Shown here in pieces: positions 1 through 9,078 of a DNA stretch of 64,000 bases. The stretch is from Treponema sp. CETP13 (GTDB taxonomy: Bacteria; Spirochaetota; Spirochaetia; Treponematales; Treponemataceae). A program made the position numbers and the translations under genes. The stretch lies in contig MLPZ01000013.1 in assembly GCA_001885315.1 (NCBI GenBank), forward strand, positions 120,744 through 184,743, written 5' to 3'. Under the pieces are notes generated by a model. It saw nothing but the letters and a program-made list of their open reading frames with translations, was not told where the DNA came from and did not search any database. Positions within the stretch are counted from its first letter, which is position 1, and every line of letters begins with the position of its first letter.

Positions 1-383
1 TGTCCTTTCATTCTACTGAAATCATCAGAAAAGTCAATGACTACGCAAAAATCAAATCCTTTATTCTCAAAATAATATCTTCGTAATCTATTTGTCGAAA
101 GGTTTCCTGGAAAATTATTTTTTTGTTTAAATTCACGTGGTGAGCGAGAAAATGTAACAACCCCTACTTTAGAAACTCCTTTAGAATTTTCATTTTGACT
201 CATTGATGATCTTTTTTGAGATAAAACAGTACTAAACAGGGCCTGATGTCCTTTATGCATTCCATCAAACCCCCCTATTGTTATAGCTGAACCATACGGA
301 CAATTTTCTTGGGAAAAATATTCACGAACTTTTGAGTCTTTATTTGTATAATCTTGTAAATCATTCCACGTAAACTCTTTCAT
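1..383 (-). CDS. ribF: Bifunctional riboflavin kinase/FAD synthetase, N-terminal part (cut by window edge)
   Basis: Read on the minus strand from the ATG at 381-383, this frame stays open to the window edge, so only about 127 N-terminal residues are present and the stop lies outside. The adenylyltransferase signature is visible as TIGGFDGMHKGHQ (about residues 36-48), the nucleotide-binding motif of FAD synthetases. The family phosphorylates riboflavin to FMN and adenylates it to FAD. Its ATG overlaps the TGA of the upstream sensor kinase (ATGA, 380-383), so translation is probably coupled. ribF normally follows truB directly; here a kinase and a plus-strand acetyltransferase separate them. 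The riboflavin kinase domain cannot be seen. Confidence 0.9.
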   Translation of the reverse strand, partial: MKEFTWNDLQDYTNKDSKVREYFSQENCPYGSAITIGGFDGMHKGHQALFSTVLSQKRSSMSQNENSKGVSKVGVVTFSRSPREFKQKNNFPGNLSTNRLRRYYFENKGFDFCVVIDFSDDFSRMKG

Positions 384-2728
384 ATTATTAATTTAGCTAA
401 TTCCTTATAGAGTTTTTCTGATTCGATAGGTTTCATTAAATGTGCATTCATACCAGCCTGCAAACTTTTTTCTATATCTTCTTTGTATGCATTGGCTGAC
501 AAAGCTATAATCGGTATTTTTTTATCCATTTCCCTTATTTTTTCTGTTGCTTCCAATCCATTCATAACAGGCATTCTAATATCCATTAGTATAGCAGAAT
601 AAACTACAGAGGAATCATGTAGTGAATTCTCATACATTTCACAAGCTATCTTACCATTTTCAGCACAATGAACAATAAAACCTTTCTTTTTTAGCAAGTG
701 CTCGGCTATTTCTGTATTGATAGCATTATCTTCACAAAGTAAAATATGTTTTCCCACAAAACCTTCTAGATTATCATTTCTTTGTTTCATCTTAGTTACT
801 TGTGCAATTTGACTTGCAGAAGGACGTGTAACGGGTATTTTAACAATAAAAGTTGTACCTTTACCTAGCGTTGAAGAACAGTCAATACTACCTTGCATTG
901 CTTCTACTAATTTTTTTGTTATAGAAAGGCCTAGCCCAGTACCACCTTCACTCTGAGTAAGACTATTATTTTCTTTTGTAAAAGAATCATACATTTTCTT
1001 CTGGAACTCTTCACTCATTCCAACACCAGTATCAACAACTTTCACAGTTAAAAAACATTTTGCGTTTTGTACTGTCGTACTAACATCAAAAGTAACTTTT
1101 TTCCCAGATTCTGTATATTTAATTGCATTATTTAATAAATTAATAAATATCTGTTCAAATCGTTTTTCATCTGTGATTATATATTCAGTACCGGCCTCTA
1201 ATTTTGTAGTAAAAACTAAATTAATATTTTTTTCGTTAGCCCTTTGTTTCACAATTGATTCAATATCAAAAATAAGTTCATTTAAATCATAGACATCAAA
1301 ATAAAACTGTATGCTTTCTGATTCTATTCTTTGCATATCTAGAATATCATTTACTAATGATAATAAATAAGAGGCTGATGCATAAATTTTTTTAAAATAA
1401 TCATTACTTTTTTTATTTTCAATCTCTTTTATACCAAAATTACTTAAACCCATTATTGCAGTAAGAGGCGTTCGCATATCATGACTCATTCGTGCAAGAA
1501 AATCTGATTTTATTTTATTTGCATTTCGAGCATATGCCTCGGCAATCTTTACTTGTTTATATGCCATACTTAAATCATAATTTGCACATTGTAAAGCAAG
1601 TTTCTGTTTACCTTGTACTTTATTATTTCGTAAAAGCAATAGAATTATTATACTAAGCAATCCTATTACAAGAGAACACGAAATCATAAAAATTTGAATA
1701 AAATACTTTTGAATAAAAGAAAGGTGTTGGTTAATTATCTCTATCTCACCTGAATATTTTTTTGGTATCTTTAAATTAAATTTTTTTATTACATCATCAT
1801 TTAAACACATAGTGTCTGGGGTAATAAGAGTTGTAACAGAACTCATGTCGTCTCCATTACAAAAACGAGTAGCTAAATCTGCAGCTTGCTCTCCCATTAT
1901 AGCAAACTTAAGAACAATACCACCTAGAAGACCATATTCAATATTGGGATAATCTGTTCTAAAACAAGGAACAGAAGCATTATCAAATACAAATTTAGCG
2001 GCTTTTTTCTCAGAATAATCATTCCCCAAAACATCATTTCTAAAATTTAAGTAAATAAGAATAGAGTGCTTATTTAAACTCCCGAGTATATTTTTTATTT
2101 CTTGGGGCGTTAATTCCGAAGTATTTATATATTTTAAAGCTAAATTATGTTCACCCATCACTGATTCAAGTTGTTCTCTAGTACCAGCTGCCGATATCGT
2201 ATTATCTGTAATAGCATAAAGCGTATCAGCAAATGGATAAAGTTCTACAGCAAAATCAAGAGTTTCTTTATAATAACCTTTTTCTACAATACCACAAACA
2301 TCTGCAGCTTTTGCCACATCTTGTGCTTTTTTTACATCGTTAATTGCTAAAAATACAATAGGAGCGTCACCAAAACAATCTTTTTTATGTAATAAAGTAA
2401 AATCTAAAGCGTTATCATCTGCTACAACAATACAATCATAGGATGCATATTTTGTAGCAGATTTATTAATTAAGGACAGAGTTGTTTCTACCGCATCACT
2501 ATACGGTATATTTTTTGAATCCATAAAAATATAATCTATATTATCTAAAGGATTAATTTTATTATTAAATCCTTCTAATTGATATGATACTGTTTCCCAA
2601 TCGTAATTATAAGCGGAAATAAATAAAATATTATTTTCTTTTGTTTTTGCATACAAAAAATTTATATTAAATATGCAAAATAAAAATAAAAAAAATAAAT
2701 TTTTTATAAATAGTTTTAGGAATTTCAT
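380..2728 (-). CDS. Hybrid sensor histidine kinase with periplasmic ABC-substrate-binding-like sensor and C-terminal receiver
   Basis: 782 residues. An N-terminal hydrophobic segment (about 5-27) acts as signal or anchor. A periplasmic region (about 30-335) has features of the ABC_sub_bind/periplasmic-binding fold. A transmembrane helix lies at about 343-366. A HisKA domain follows with phospho-acceptor H416 in SHDMRTPL. The HATPase domain has the N box near 530-535 and the GTGLGLS G2 motif near 596-602. A receiver domain (about 659-782) has D716 in ILMDIRMP and K766. It should sense a ligand outside the membrane and run a His-to-Asp relay; the output partner is not in this window. It has no Shine-Dalgarno: TATAAT sits 6 nt before the ATG, so the mRNA may be leaderless. 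Its stop overlaps the ribF start. Confidence 0.9.
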   Translation of the reverse strand: MKFLKLFIKNLFFLFLFCIFNINFLYAKTKENNILFISAYNYDWETVSYQLEGFNNKINPLDNIDYIFMDSKNIPYSDAVETTLSLINKSATKYASYDCIVVADDNALDFTLLHKKDCFGDAPIVFLAINDVKKAQDVAKAADVCGIVEKGYYKETLDFAVELYPFADTLYAITDNTISAAGTREQLESVMGEHNLALKYINTSELTPQEIKNILGSLNKHSILIYLNFRNDVLGNDYSEKKAAKFVFDNASVPCFRTDYPNIEYGLLGGIVLKFAIMGEQAADLATRFCNGDDMSSVTTLITPDTMCLNDDVIKKFNLKIPKKYSGEIEIINQHLSFIQKYFIQIFMISCSLVIGLLSIIILLLLRNNKVQGKQKLALQCANYDLSMAYKQVKIAEAYARNANKIKSDFLARMSHDMRTPLTAIMGLSNFGIKEIENKKSNDYFKKIYASASYLLSLVNDILDMQRIESESIQFYFDVYDLNELIFDIESIVKQRANEKNINLVFTTKLEAGTEYIITDEKRFEQIFINLLNNAIKYTESGKKVTFDVSTTVQNAKCFLTVKVVDTGVGMSEEFQKKMYDSFTKENNSLTQSEGGTGLGLSITKKLVEAMQGSIDCSSTLGKGTTFIVKIPVTRPSASQIAQVTKMKQRNDNLEGFVGKHILLCEDNAINTEIAEHLLKKKGFIVHCAENGKIACEMYENSLHDSSVVYSAILMDIRMPVMNGLEATEKIREMDKKIPIIALSANAYKEDIEKSLQAGMNAHLMKPIESEKLYKELAKLII

Positions 2729-2731
2729 TTC

Positions 2732-2773
2732 TTAATTATATCTTAAATACACAAATATACAAGATATAATTAA
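2732..2773. repeat. 13-bp perfect inverted repeat between two divergent genes
   Basis: TTAATTATATCTT at 2732-2744 is perfectly repeated in inverted form at 2761-2773, with a 16-bp spacer. It fills most of the gap between the kinase (minus) and acetyltransferase (plus) starts and covers the kinase -10 box. Each arm carries a TATAAT-like hexamer pointing outward. It may be an operator or simply two mirrored promoters; AT-rich sequence raises the chance of coincidence. Confidence 0.5.
2735..2762 (-). promoter_or_regulatory. Promoter of the hybrid kinase gene (leaderless type)
   Basis: On the minus strand TTGTAT (2757-2762), 16 bp, TATAAT (2735-2740), then 6 nt to the ATG at 2728. No Shine-Dalgarno is present. 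The -10 box lies inside the left arm of a 13-bp inverted repeat (see the repeat entry). Confidence 0.55.
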
Positions 2774-2791
2774 ACATCTTACTTTAAAAAC

Positions 2792-2820
2792 TTGATTCTA
2801 TTAGAGAAATTATATAAAAT
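2792..2820 (+). promoter_or_regulatory. Promoter of the GNAT gene (leaderless type)
   Basis: TTGATT (2792-2797), exactly 17 bp, TAAAAT (2815-2820), then 7 nt to the ATG at 2828. The TTG of the -35 box is in frame with the gene and looks like an earlier start codon, but there is no ribosome site before it. Confidence 0.55.
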
Positions 2821-2827
2821 TATTTTT

Positions 2828-3400
2828 ATGCAAGACAATAAAATATTTAACACTTCCCGACCAATTGATCAACATATACGTTCAGTAAATATAGACTCGA
2901 ATGATTCTAAACAAATTCTCGATATTTACACCCCATTTGTTACAGATACAACTGTAACCTTCGAATATAAAGTTCCTACATTACAAGAATTTACACAAAG
3001 AATTATTTCGATTTCAAATAAGTTTCCCTATTTAGTATATGAAAAGAATAATGTTATTTTAGGATATGCTTATGCATCAAAATACAATGAGAGAGAAGCT
3101 TATAAATTTACAGTAGATTTATCTATTTATGTAGACCAGAAAATTCAAGGACAAGGCATAGGAACTGCTTTATATGATGCCCTATGTTTAAACTTACAAA
3201 AACAAGGATATCGTACAGCCTACGCAATTATAACAAGTCCTAATGTTCCTAGTGAAAATTTTCATACAAAATATGGGTTTAAGAATTTAGCGTTATTTGA
3301 AAAAAGTGGCTATAAATTTAATAAATGGATTGATATTCGTTATATGCAATTGCAGCTCAATGAATATAGTAAATCACCTGAATTACAAATTATAAACTAA
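2828..3400 (+). CDS. GNAT N-acetyltransferase, phosphinothricin-acetyltransferase (Pat/MnaT) type
   Basis: 190 residues from the ATG at 2828. The frame is open back to a TTG at 2792, but that TTG is the -35 box, so the shorter form was chosen. The acetyl-CoA loop is QGQGIGT, followed by the helix region ALYDALCLNLQKQGY. The start IRSVNIDSNDSKQILDIY and the C-terminal FHTKYGFKNLALFEKSGYKF follow the pattern of Pat/YncA enzymes, which acetylate small amines such as phosphinothricin or methionine sulfoximine; the substrate here is unknown. It lies on the plus strand between truB and the kinase, converges on truB with 3 bp between stops, and interrupts the usual truB-ribF linkage. A later insertion is likely but not proven. 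Confidence 0.85.
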   Translation: MQDNKIFNTSRPIDQHIRSVNIDSNDSKQILDIYTPFVTDTTVTFEYKVPTLQEFTQRIISISNKFPYLVYEKNNVILGYAYASKYNEREAYKFTVDLSIYVDQKIQGQGIGTALYDALCLNLQKQGYRTAYAIITSPNVPSENFHTKYGFKNLALFEKSGYKFNKWIDIRYMQLQLNEYSKSPELQIIN

Positions 3401-3403
3401 TAA

Positions 3404-4459
3404 CTAATTAGTTAATGGGATTACAAACCCGTACTTTAAATATAGTTTATTTTTCTTATAAAAAACAATAACTTCTCCTGCAAAAAAACCATCCTCACAA
3501 AAAACAGCAAGATGATAAGTATCTAAAGAGCAATCTGTTAATTTTTCTATAAAAAAGCTTTCTTTAAGCGGTTTCCCGTTAAAAAAACTATCCTTAGCAT
3601 TTTCATGCAAATGAACCGGAAAAAAACCACACTCTTTTGCAATTTTACTATCCATAGAACGCAATTTCTGAACAACTTCTTCTTGTAAACGTAATTCTAC
3701 CGCCGTATCTGTTGAGAAGTTTTTATCTGCTTGTTGCGATTTTAGGATTGCACTATCATTAACAACAGTGTTTATGTCAAAAGAACGCAAAAAACTAGTC
3801 CCTACAGCATCTTTTAATTCAAAGGAACCAACCGAGGTTCTTAAAAGTCCTATTAAATGTGCTGCAGAACCACTTTCAATACCTATATCACGAGCTAAAC
3901 ACCTAATATATGTCCCTTTAGAAACATGGAATATAATATGAGCATATTGAACTAGATTTTCATTATTATATTTTAACTCTTTTATCTTAGAACTAAAAAC
4001 AGTTATAGGTCTTTTAGGAATTTCAAATTCTTTGCCAGCTCTTGCTAAATCACTTGCACGTTTGCCATTAACATGCACAGCCGAAAAAGACGGAGGAGAT
4101 TGCATTAAATCGCCACAAAATTTTTCAACAGCCTTAATAACATTATTTTTTGTGGGAAGTTCTTTGGTTTTTATTACTTTACCAAAAAGATCGAGAGTAT
4201 CTGTTTCTGATCCAAATTGGATGATAGCCTCATATTTTTTATCAAAAGCTGTAACACGTTGTGCAAGGCGAGTATGAGAACCTGTCATCACAACAAGCAA
4301 CCCTTGTGCAAAGCTATCAAGTGTACCTGTATGACCAACTTTTTTAGTATGTAAGGCATGCTTTATTGTATAAAGTGAAGAAAAACTAGTTTTACCTGGT
4401 AATTTTGCAAAAAGTACAATTCCACCAGGACTAACTGTATGTGTATTATTTAGACTCAT
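3404..4459 (-). CDS. truB: tRNA pseudouridine(55) synthase TruB
   Basis: 351 residues. It converts U55 of the tRNA T-loop to pseudouridine. The catalytic motif GHTGTLDSFAQGLL carries D48. KLPGKTSFSSLYTIKHAL near the N-terminus and FEIPKRPITVF are family motifs, and KGTYIRCLARDIG is the conserved core segment. The C-terminal 100 or so residues are longer and more divergent than in short TruB proteins and probably correspond to a PUA-like extension. Its start lies 14 nt inside the end of rbfA, so it belongs to the rimP-nusA-infB-rbfA-truB operon and is likely coupled. At the stop, TAACTAATTAGTTA (3401-3414) is a perfect palindrome but lacks a T-tract. Confidence 0.95.
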   Translation of the reverse strand: MSLNNTHTVSPGGIVLFAKLPGKTSFSSLYTIKHALHTKKVGHTGTLDSFAQGLLVVMTGSHTRLAQRVTAFDKKYEAIIQFGSETDTLDLFGKVIKTKELPTKNNVIKAVEKFCGDLMQSPPSFSAVHVNGKRASDLARAGKEFEIPKRPITVFSSKIKELKYNNENLVQYAHIIFHVSKGTYIRCLARDIGIESGSAAHLIGLLRTSVGSFELKDAVGTSFLRSFDINTVVNDSAILKSQQADKNFSTDTAVELRLQEEVVQKLRSMDSKIAKECGFFPVHLHENAKDSFFNGKPLKESFFIEKLTDCSLDTYHLAVFCEDGFFAGEVIVFYKKNKLYLKYGFVIPLTN

Positions 4460-4841
4460 CTATTAAAGGAGACTCTTTTTCGCGCTTATCTTGTTCTCTT
4501 TCAAGTTCATTCAACTTATTTACCATCTCAAATCCCTCTTTAATACTTGTATCAGCTACAAATGTTAACTTTGGAATCTTACGTAAAGTAAGTTTTTTAC
4601 CAAGAGCATGCTGGATAAATCCAGCTGCACTTTGTAATCCTTGAACGCCTTTCTCTATAATTTTATCCTTCATAAAACTTGAGACATAAACTTTTGCAAA
4701 TCCTAAATCTGCAGCAACTTCAACACGATTAATACTTAAAAAAGTCGAAACTCTTGGGTCCTTCACTTGTCCTTGCATAATCATTGTTGAAATTTCTTCG
4801 CGTATTTGTTCACCTAAGCGAACCATTCTATACCCAGCCAT
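4446..4841 (-). CDS. rbfA: 30S ribosome-binding factor RbfA
   Basis: 131 residues, usual length. RbfA binds the 30S subunit during late maturation of the 5' end of 16S rRNA and is needed for cold adaptation. The family pattern is clear: RMVRLGEQIREEISTMI at the start, then KDPRVSTFLSINRVEVAADLGFAKVYVS, and LRKIPKLTFVADTSIKEG near the end. The start codon shares one base with the infB stop (TAATG at 4839-4843) and its 3' end overlaps truB by 14 nt, so the three genes are translated in series. The C-terminal tail is rich in charged residues. Confidence 0.95.
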   Translation of the reverse strand: MAGYRMVRLGEQIREEISTMIMQGQVKDPRVSTFLSINRVEVAADLGFAKVYVSSFMKDKIIEKGVQGLQSAAGFIQHALGKKLTLRKIPKLTFVADTSIKEGFEMVNKLNELEREQDKREKESPLIDESK

Positions 4842-7522
4842 TATGCCCCTGCTTTTTTAGATTCTTTTTCTTTTCGAATCTTCTCTTGAACAAGCGTTTC
4901 GCCAAGTTTTCGAGCGACATCTACAAATTCAATAATTTCCATTTGGTCACCAACTTTCACGTCTTGCCAATTTGCTATGCCGATACCGCATTCAAAACCT
5001 TTTTCGACAGATTTTGCATCATCCTTAAACCGCTTTAACGATGAAATTTTTGCATTACTATTTATAACAATACCGTCACGAATAATATTTACATGGGCAT
5101 TTCGTTTAACAACACCTTGGGTAACATACGCTCCAGAAATAAGCCCAATTTTAGGAACTTTGAACGTATCTCGAACTTCGAGCATTCCAATAACATTTTC
5201 TTTACTATCAGGAGAAAGCATTCCTTCCATAGCAGCAGTAATTTCTTCTACAGCCTGATAAATAACAGTATACTTTCGAATATCAACTTTCTCTTGTTCA
5301 GCTAGTAATTTTGCTTTAGGAGTTGGGCGAACATTAAACCCGATTATAATAGCATTAGAATCAGCTGAAGCCAAAACAACATCACTTTCATTTATTGCAC
5401 CAGCAGAAGAATGTATAACATTAAGTCTAATATCTTTTGTTGATAGCTTTTCGAGAGATTGTTTAAGAGCTTCGGCAGCACCTTGAACATCAGATTTAAT
5501 AATAACCTTAAGTTCTTGAACTGTCCCTGCATCAATTGTATCATATAAATTATCTAAAGTTACTTTTGTAACAGCTTTGGCAACTTCAAATCGTTTTAAT
5601 TCTTGACGTTTAGAAGAAATACTACGTGCTATTTTTTCATTCTCTGTTACTTGGAATGGATCACCAGCATCTGGCATACCTTCAAGCCCCAAAATTTCAA
5701 CTGGCATACTTGGCGTAGCTTCCTCAATTTTTTGTCCACAATCATTAAAAATAGCTCGAACACGTCCTGAATAAACACCAGCAACATAATTATCACCAAC
5801 TCTGAGCGTTCCTCTTTGAACCATAATTGTAGAAACAATACCTCTACCTTGATCAATTTTGCTTTCTATAACTTTACCTTCTGCATGGCATGTCCAGTTA
5901 GCTTTTAATTCTAATAGTTCTGCTTGTAGTAAAATTGCATCAAGCAAGTCGTCAAGACCTTCTTTTTTTAAGGCAGAAATCTTAACAAATTGAGTTTCTC
6001 CACCCCATTCTTCAGGAGTCAAACCATATTCAGAAAGTTGTGTCATAACCTTATCAGGATTTGCATCTGGTTTATCTATTTTATTTACAGCCACAATAAT
6101 GGGAACTTTTGCATCTTTAGCATGATTAATAGCCTCTACAGTTTGAGGCATAACTCCATCATCAGCAGCCACTACTAATACAACAATATCGGTTAAATCA
6201 GCACCACGAGCACGCATCATTGTAAAAGCTTCGTGTCCAGGAGTATCAAGGAAAGTTATTTTCCCCTTAAATGTAGTTACCTGATAAGCACCTATATGTT
6301 GAGTAATTCCACCAAATTCAGAGGCAATAACATTTGTTGAACGTATCGCATCTAAGGTTTTAGTCTTACCGTGATCTACATGTCCCATAATAGTAACAGT
6401 AGGAGGTCTGCTTAACATTTCAGACTCAATATCTTTATCGCTTTCAATAACCGTTTCATCATACAAACTAACAAGATGAACTTCGCAATTAAACTCAGAA
6501 GCAACTAAAGTTGCAGTATCTGAATCAATGCTTTCAGTTATTGTCACCATCATGCCCATTCCCATGAGCTTTGCTATAATATCAGAAGCCTTTAAGTTCA
6601 TTTTTTTTGCTAAATCCTGAACACTAATGGTTTCCATAATATCAATTGAAGAAGGAACAGAATTTATCTTATCCTGTTGTTTCTTCTTCTGATAAAATAT
6701 TCGGTCTTCTGGGGTTTCATTTCTTTTTCGAGAATATTGTTGTTTATTTTTTTTGTTAAAAGATTTTTTACCACCACTTCGTATGTCGGGTAAACTAGTT
6801 GGAGGAGTAAAACCTCCACCGCCACGATTGTTTCCACCTGGTCGATTATATCCACCCCCTGATGGTCGATTTCCGTTATATCCACCAGTACGGTTTCCAT
6901 TATATCCACCCTGTCCTGATGGTCGACTTCCGTTATATCCACCAGTGCGGTTTCCATTATATCCACCCTGTCCTGATGGTCGGCTTCCAGAATTATTGTT
7001 ATTCCGTTGGTAACCCTCTCTTGCTTGAGTTCCTGTAAAACCAGAAGATCTACCACGATCATTATAAGTCCGTTTTGGTTTATCAGCCAAGTTTCCCTGT
7101 TTAGAATTAGGGCGCTTTGAATCAATTGTAACAGGACCTCTAGCTTTCCCAACAATTGGACTTCTATGAATAATTGTTGTGCGTATTTTTGGCGCACCAG
7201 TATGACCTTCTTTAGTAGCAGAACTTATTTCTTCTACAGAAGTTTTTTTTGCTTCTTCTGTCGTAGATTCTTTTTTGTCAGTCTTTTTCTTTGCCTTATC
7301 AGAAGGAGTTGCAACTACAACTTTTTTTGTCACAGAAGATTCTTCATCTGAAACAGTTTTTGTTGAACTTTTATTTACAACAGGCTTGTTTTCTGAATGT
7401 GTTGCTTTGACTCTTTTTACGACACGTTTTTTTTGAGTCTTTATCGTAGCTTGGGGAGCCTCTGTTTCCACATTTTTTTTATGTAAAATTGTCTTTTTCT
7501 TGTTTTCTGTATCTTCACTCAT
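4841..7522 (-). CDS. infB: Translation initiation factor IF-2
   Basis: 893 residues. This GTPase delivers initiator tRNA to the 30S subunit. The G domain is complete: GHVDHGKT at 380-387, DTPGH at 426-430, NKID at 480-483. An IF2_N domain lies near 293-345 and the beta-barrel and C2 domains follow. The N-terminal 290 residues are a basic, low-complexity extension ([10 protein letters not shown], many K/S/T) with a Gly/Asn/Arg-rich tract at about 182-235 built from a 19-residue repeat ([20 protein letters not shown]), matching a 57-bp DNA tandem repeat. Only 8 nt separate it from nusA. A short AGGA-like site precedes the ATG at 7520-7522. Confidence 0.97.
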   Translation of the reverse strand: MSEDTENKKKTILHKKNVETEAPQATIKTQKKRVVKRVKATHSENKPVVNKSSTKTVSDEESSVTKKVVVATPSDKAKKKTDKKESTTEEAKKTSVEEISSATKEGHTGAPKIRTTIIHRSPIVGKARGPVTIDSKRPNSKQGNLADKPKRTYNDRGRSSGFTGTQAREGYQRNNNNSGSRPSGQGGYNGNRTGGYNGSRPSGQGGYNGNRTGGYNGNRPSGGGYNRPGGNNRGGGGFTPPTSLPDIRSGGKKSFNKKNKQQYSRKRNETPEDRIFYQKKKQQDKINSVPSSIDIMETISVQDLAKKMNLKASDIIAKLMGMGMMVTITESIDSDTATLVASEFNCEVHLVSLYDETVIESDKDIESEMLSRPPTVTIMGHVDHGKTKTLDAIRSTNVIASEFGGITQHIGAYQVTTFKGKITFLDTPGHEAFTMMRARGADLTDIVVLVVAADDGVMPQTVEAINHAKDAKVPIIVAVNKIDKPDANPDKVMTQLSEYGLTPEEWGGETQFVKISALKKEGLDDLLDAILLQAELLELKANWTCHAEGKVIESKIDQGRGIVSTIMVQRGTLRVGDNYVAGVYSGRVRAIFNDCGQKIEEATPSMPVEILGLEGMPDAGDPFQVTENEKIARSISSKRQELKRFEVAKAVTKVTLDNLYDTIDAGTVQELKVIIKSDVQGAAEALKQSLEKLSTKDIRLNVIHSSAGAINESDVVLASADSNAIIIGFNVRPTPKAKLLAEQEKVDIRKYTVIYQAVEEITAAMEGMLSPDSKENVIGMLEVRDTFKVPKIGLISGAYVTQGVVKRNAHVNIIRDGIVINSNAKISSLKRFKDDAKSVEKGFECGIGIANWQDVKVGDQMEIIEFVDVARKLGETLVQEKIRKEKESKKAGA
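6858..6988. repeat. 57-bp in-frame tandem repeat within infB
   Basis: Two full copies (6858-6914 and 6915-6971) differ at only a few bases, and a partial third copy starts at 6972. Each 57-bp unit encodes 19 residues of the Gly/Asn/Arg-rich linker of IF-2. The length is a multiple of three, so copy-number change would lengthen or shorten the linker without breaking the frame. Confidence 0.85.
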
Positions 7523-7530
7523 CTAGTATC

Positions 7531-9054
7531 CTACTCTTCGTCCTCAAATTCAAAACTCAAACCAATATGACATTTGGGACATTCAGTCATATCGATAGTA
7601 ACAGGAGCCCCACATTCAGGACATTCATAAACTTCTGTATCTGATTCTTCCTGAACAGATTCTGTATCTGTTTTCTGCTCTTCTTCTGTCGTTTTCTCAC
7701 TTTCTGTATCTACCGAGCTTTCATCATTATTTGTCTCAACATCGTTTTCAACAAATTCAACAGTATGATCAATAAGTTGTGATACATTTTGAATATCTTC
7801 TTCACTAAGACCTTCAATCATAGTAAGACTACCATTTTCAGCGGCATTCATAAATGATTGAATATCTAAAATGTTATTTTCAGCAAGTAAATTTGCAATA
7901 CGCGAATCTACACCAGGAATTTCAGAAACATTCTGAATTTCTAGAACTTCATTATCAACATCATCATTAAATAGATTAGCAACACTTTCACGGGATTGTT
8001 GTAATACTTGATCATAATCTTCATATTGAGCTTCTGTTTTTATATCAATATTCCAATCTACAAGTCGATTTGCTAATCGTACATTTAAACCTTGTTTTCC
8101 AATTGCAAGAGAAAGTTGATCATCCGGAACAACTGCAAGTGCCTGCCTTTTTTCTTCATCTAAAATTACAACCCCAGAAACTTGAGCTGGTGAAAGTGCA
8201 TTCTTAATAAAAGAACGATAATCTTCATCCCATTTTAATATGTCTATTTTCTCACCTTCTAACTCTCGAATAATTGATTGAATACGGACCCCTTTTAAGC
8301 CAACACAAGCTCCAACAGGATCTACATCTTCACGATTTGAAGAAACAGCAATCTTTGTTCTATATCCTGCCTCTCTTACAATTTTATGAATATCAATAAT
8401 TTTATCATATACTTCAGGAACTTCTAATTCAATGATTGCACGAACAAAATCTGGATCAGTACGGCTTAAAACAAGCTGTAAACCATTGCTTGTTTTTTTA
8501 ACATCAACTACAAGAGCCTTTATTCGATCACTTTTATGATATGTCTCACGAGGTGACTGATATCGTGCAGGAAGAATACCTTCTACCTTGCCTAAATCAA
8601 CATAAATATTACCATTTCGCTCTCTCTGATAATAACCTATGATAATTTCACCTACTTTGTCTTTGTATTGTGCCATAAGAGAATCTTTATGACTTTCTGA
8701 CAAAAATTGATGAGCAGTCTGCTTCCCTGTTTGAACAGCAGAACGATCAAAGTTTTTAGGATCTATTAAAATATCTATTTCATCACCTAATTCACATTCT
8801 TCACTCATTTTAAGAGCATCTTCAAGTTCAATTTCTGTTACAGGGTCATAAACTCCATCTACAATAACTTTTCTTGAATATACAGATACATCACTCAAAT
8901 CATCTGCAAAGTGAACAATACAATTTTCTGATGAACCAAATTTTCTTTTATATGCAGCTTTAATAGTACTTTCTATTGTACTTATTATTGAATCCTCAGA
9001 AATACCATTATCTTGTGTAAGCTGTCGGATTGCTTCAGCCATTTCTGATGCCAT
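7531..9054 (-). CDS. nusA: Transcription termination/antitermination factor NusA with C-terminal zinc ribbon
   Basis: 507 residues. NusA binds RNA polymerase and controls pausing, termination and antitermination. An N-terminal domain (about 1-125), an S1 domain (about 130-200, MAQYKDKVGEIIIGYY), and two KH domains (about 200-345, with VGACVGLKGVRIQSI and LAIGKQGLNVRLANRL) are followed by helix-hairpin-helix-like sequence (about 370-435). The tail is unusual: an acidic Glu/Thr/Ser linker (about 435-475) ends in a four-cysteine zinc ribbon (CPECGAP...CPKCHIG). Standard E. coli NusA ends in acidic repeats without this ribbon. A good AAGGAG site precedes the ATG. Confidence 0.95.
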   Translation of the reverse strand: MASEMAEAIRQLTQDNGISEDSIISTIESTIKAAYKRKFGSSENCIVHFADDLSDVSVYSRKVIVDGVYDPVTEIELEDALKMSEECELGDEIDILIDPKNFDRSAVQTGKQTAHQFLSESHKDSLMAQYKDKVGEIIIGYYQRERNGNIYVDLGKVEGILPARYQSPRETYHKSDRIKALVVDVKKTSNGLQLVLSRTDPDFVRAIIELEVPEVYDKIIDIHKIVREAGYRTKIAVSSNREDVDPVGACVGLKGVRIQSIIRELEGEKIDILKWDEDYRSFIKNALSPAQVSGVVILDEEKRQALAVVPDDQLSLAIGKQGLNVRLANRLVDWNIDIKTEAQYEDYDQVLQQSRESVANLFNDDVDNEVLEIQNVSEIPGVDSRIANLLAENNILDIQSFMNAAENGSLTMIEGLSEEDIQNVSQLIDHTVEFVENDVETNNDESSVDTESEKTTEEEQKTDTESVQEESDTEVYECPECGAPVTIDMTECPKCHIGLSFEFEDEE

Positions 9055-9078
9055 AATAGGTCTCCTTTTTAAAATATT

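Noticed and set aside
3401..3414. Palindrome TAACTAATTAGTTA at the convergent truB/GNAT stops as a terminator
   Set aside because: It has no loop, no GC pairs and no T-tract; it is short and AT-only, so chance is likely.
6753..7013. Plus-strand 86-codon frame rich in Pro, Tyr and Gly
   Set aside because: It is the antisense of the infB tandem repeat; its repetitive composition only mirrors the IF-2 linker.
6664..7197. Minus-strand 177-codon frame with repeated [15 protein letters not shown] units
   Set aside because: A shifted frame over the same infB repeat; no ribosome site and covered by a strong conserved gene.
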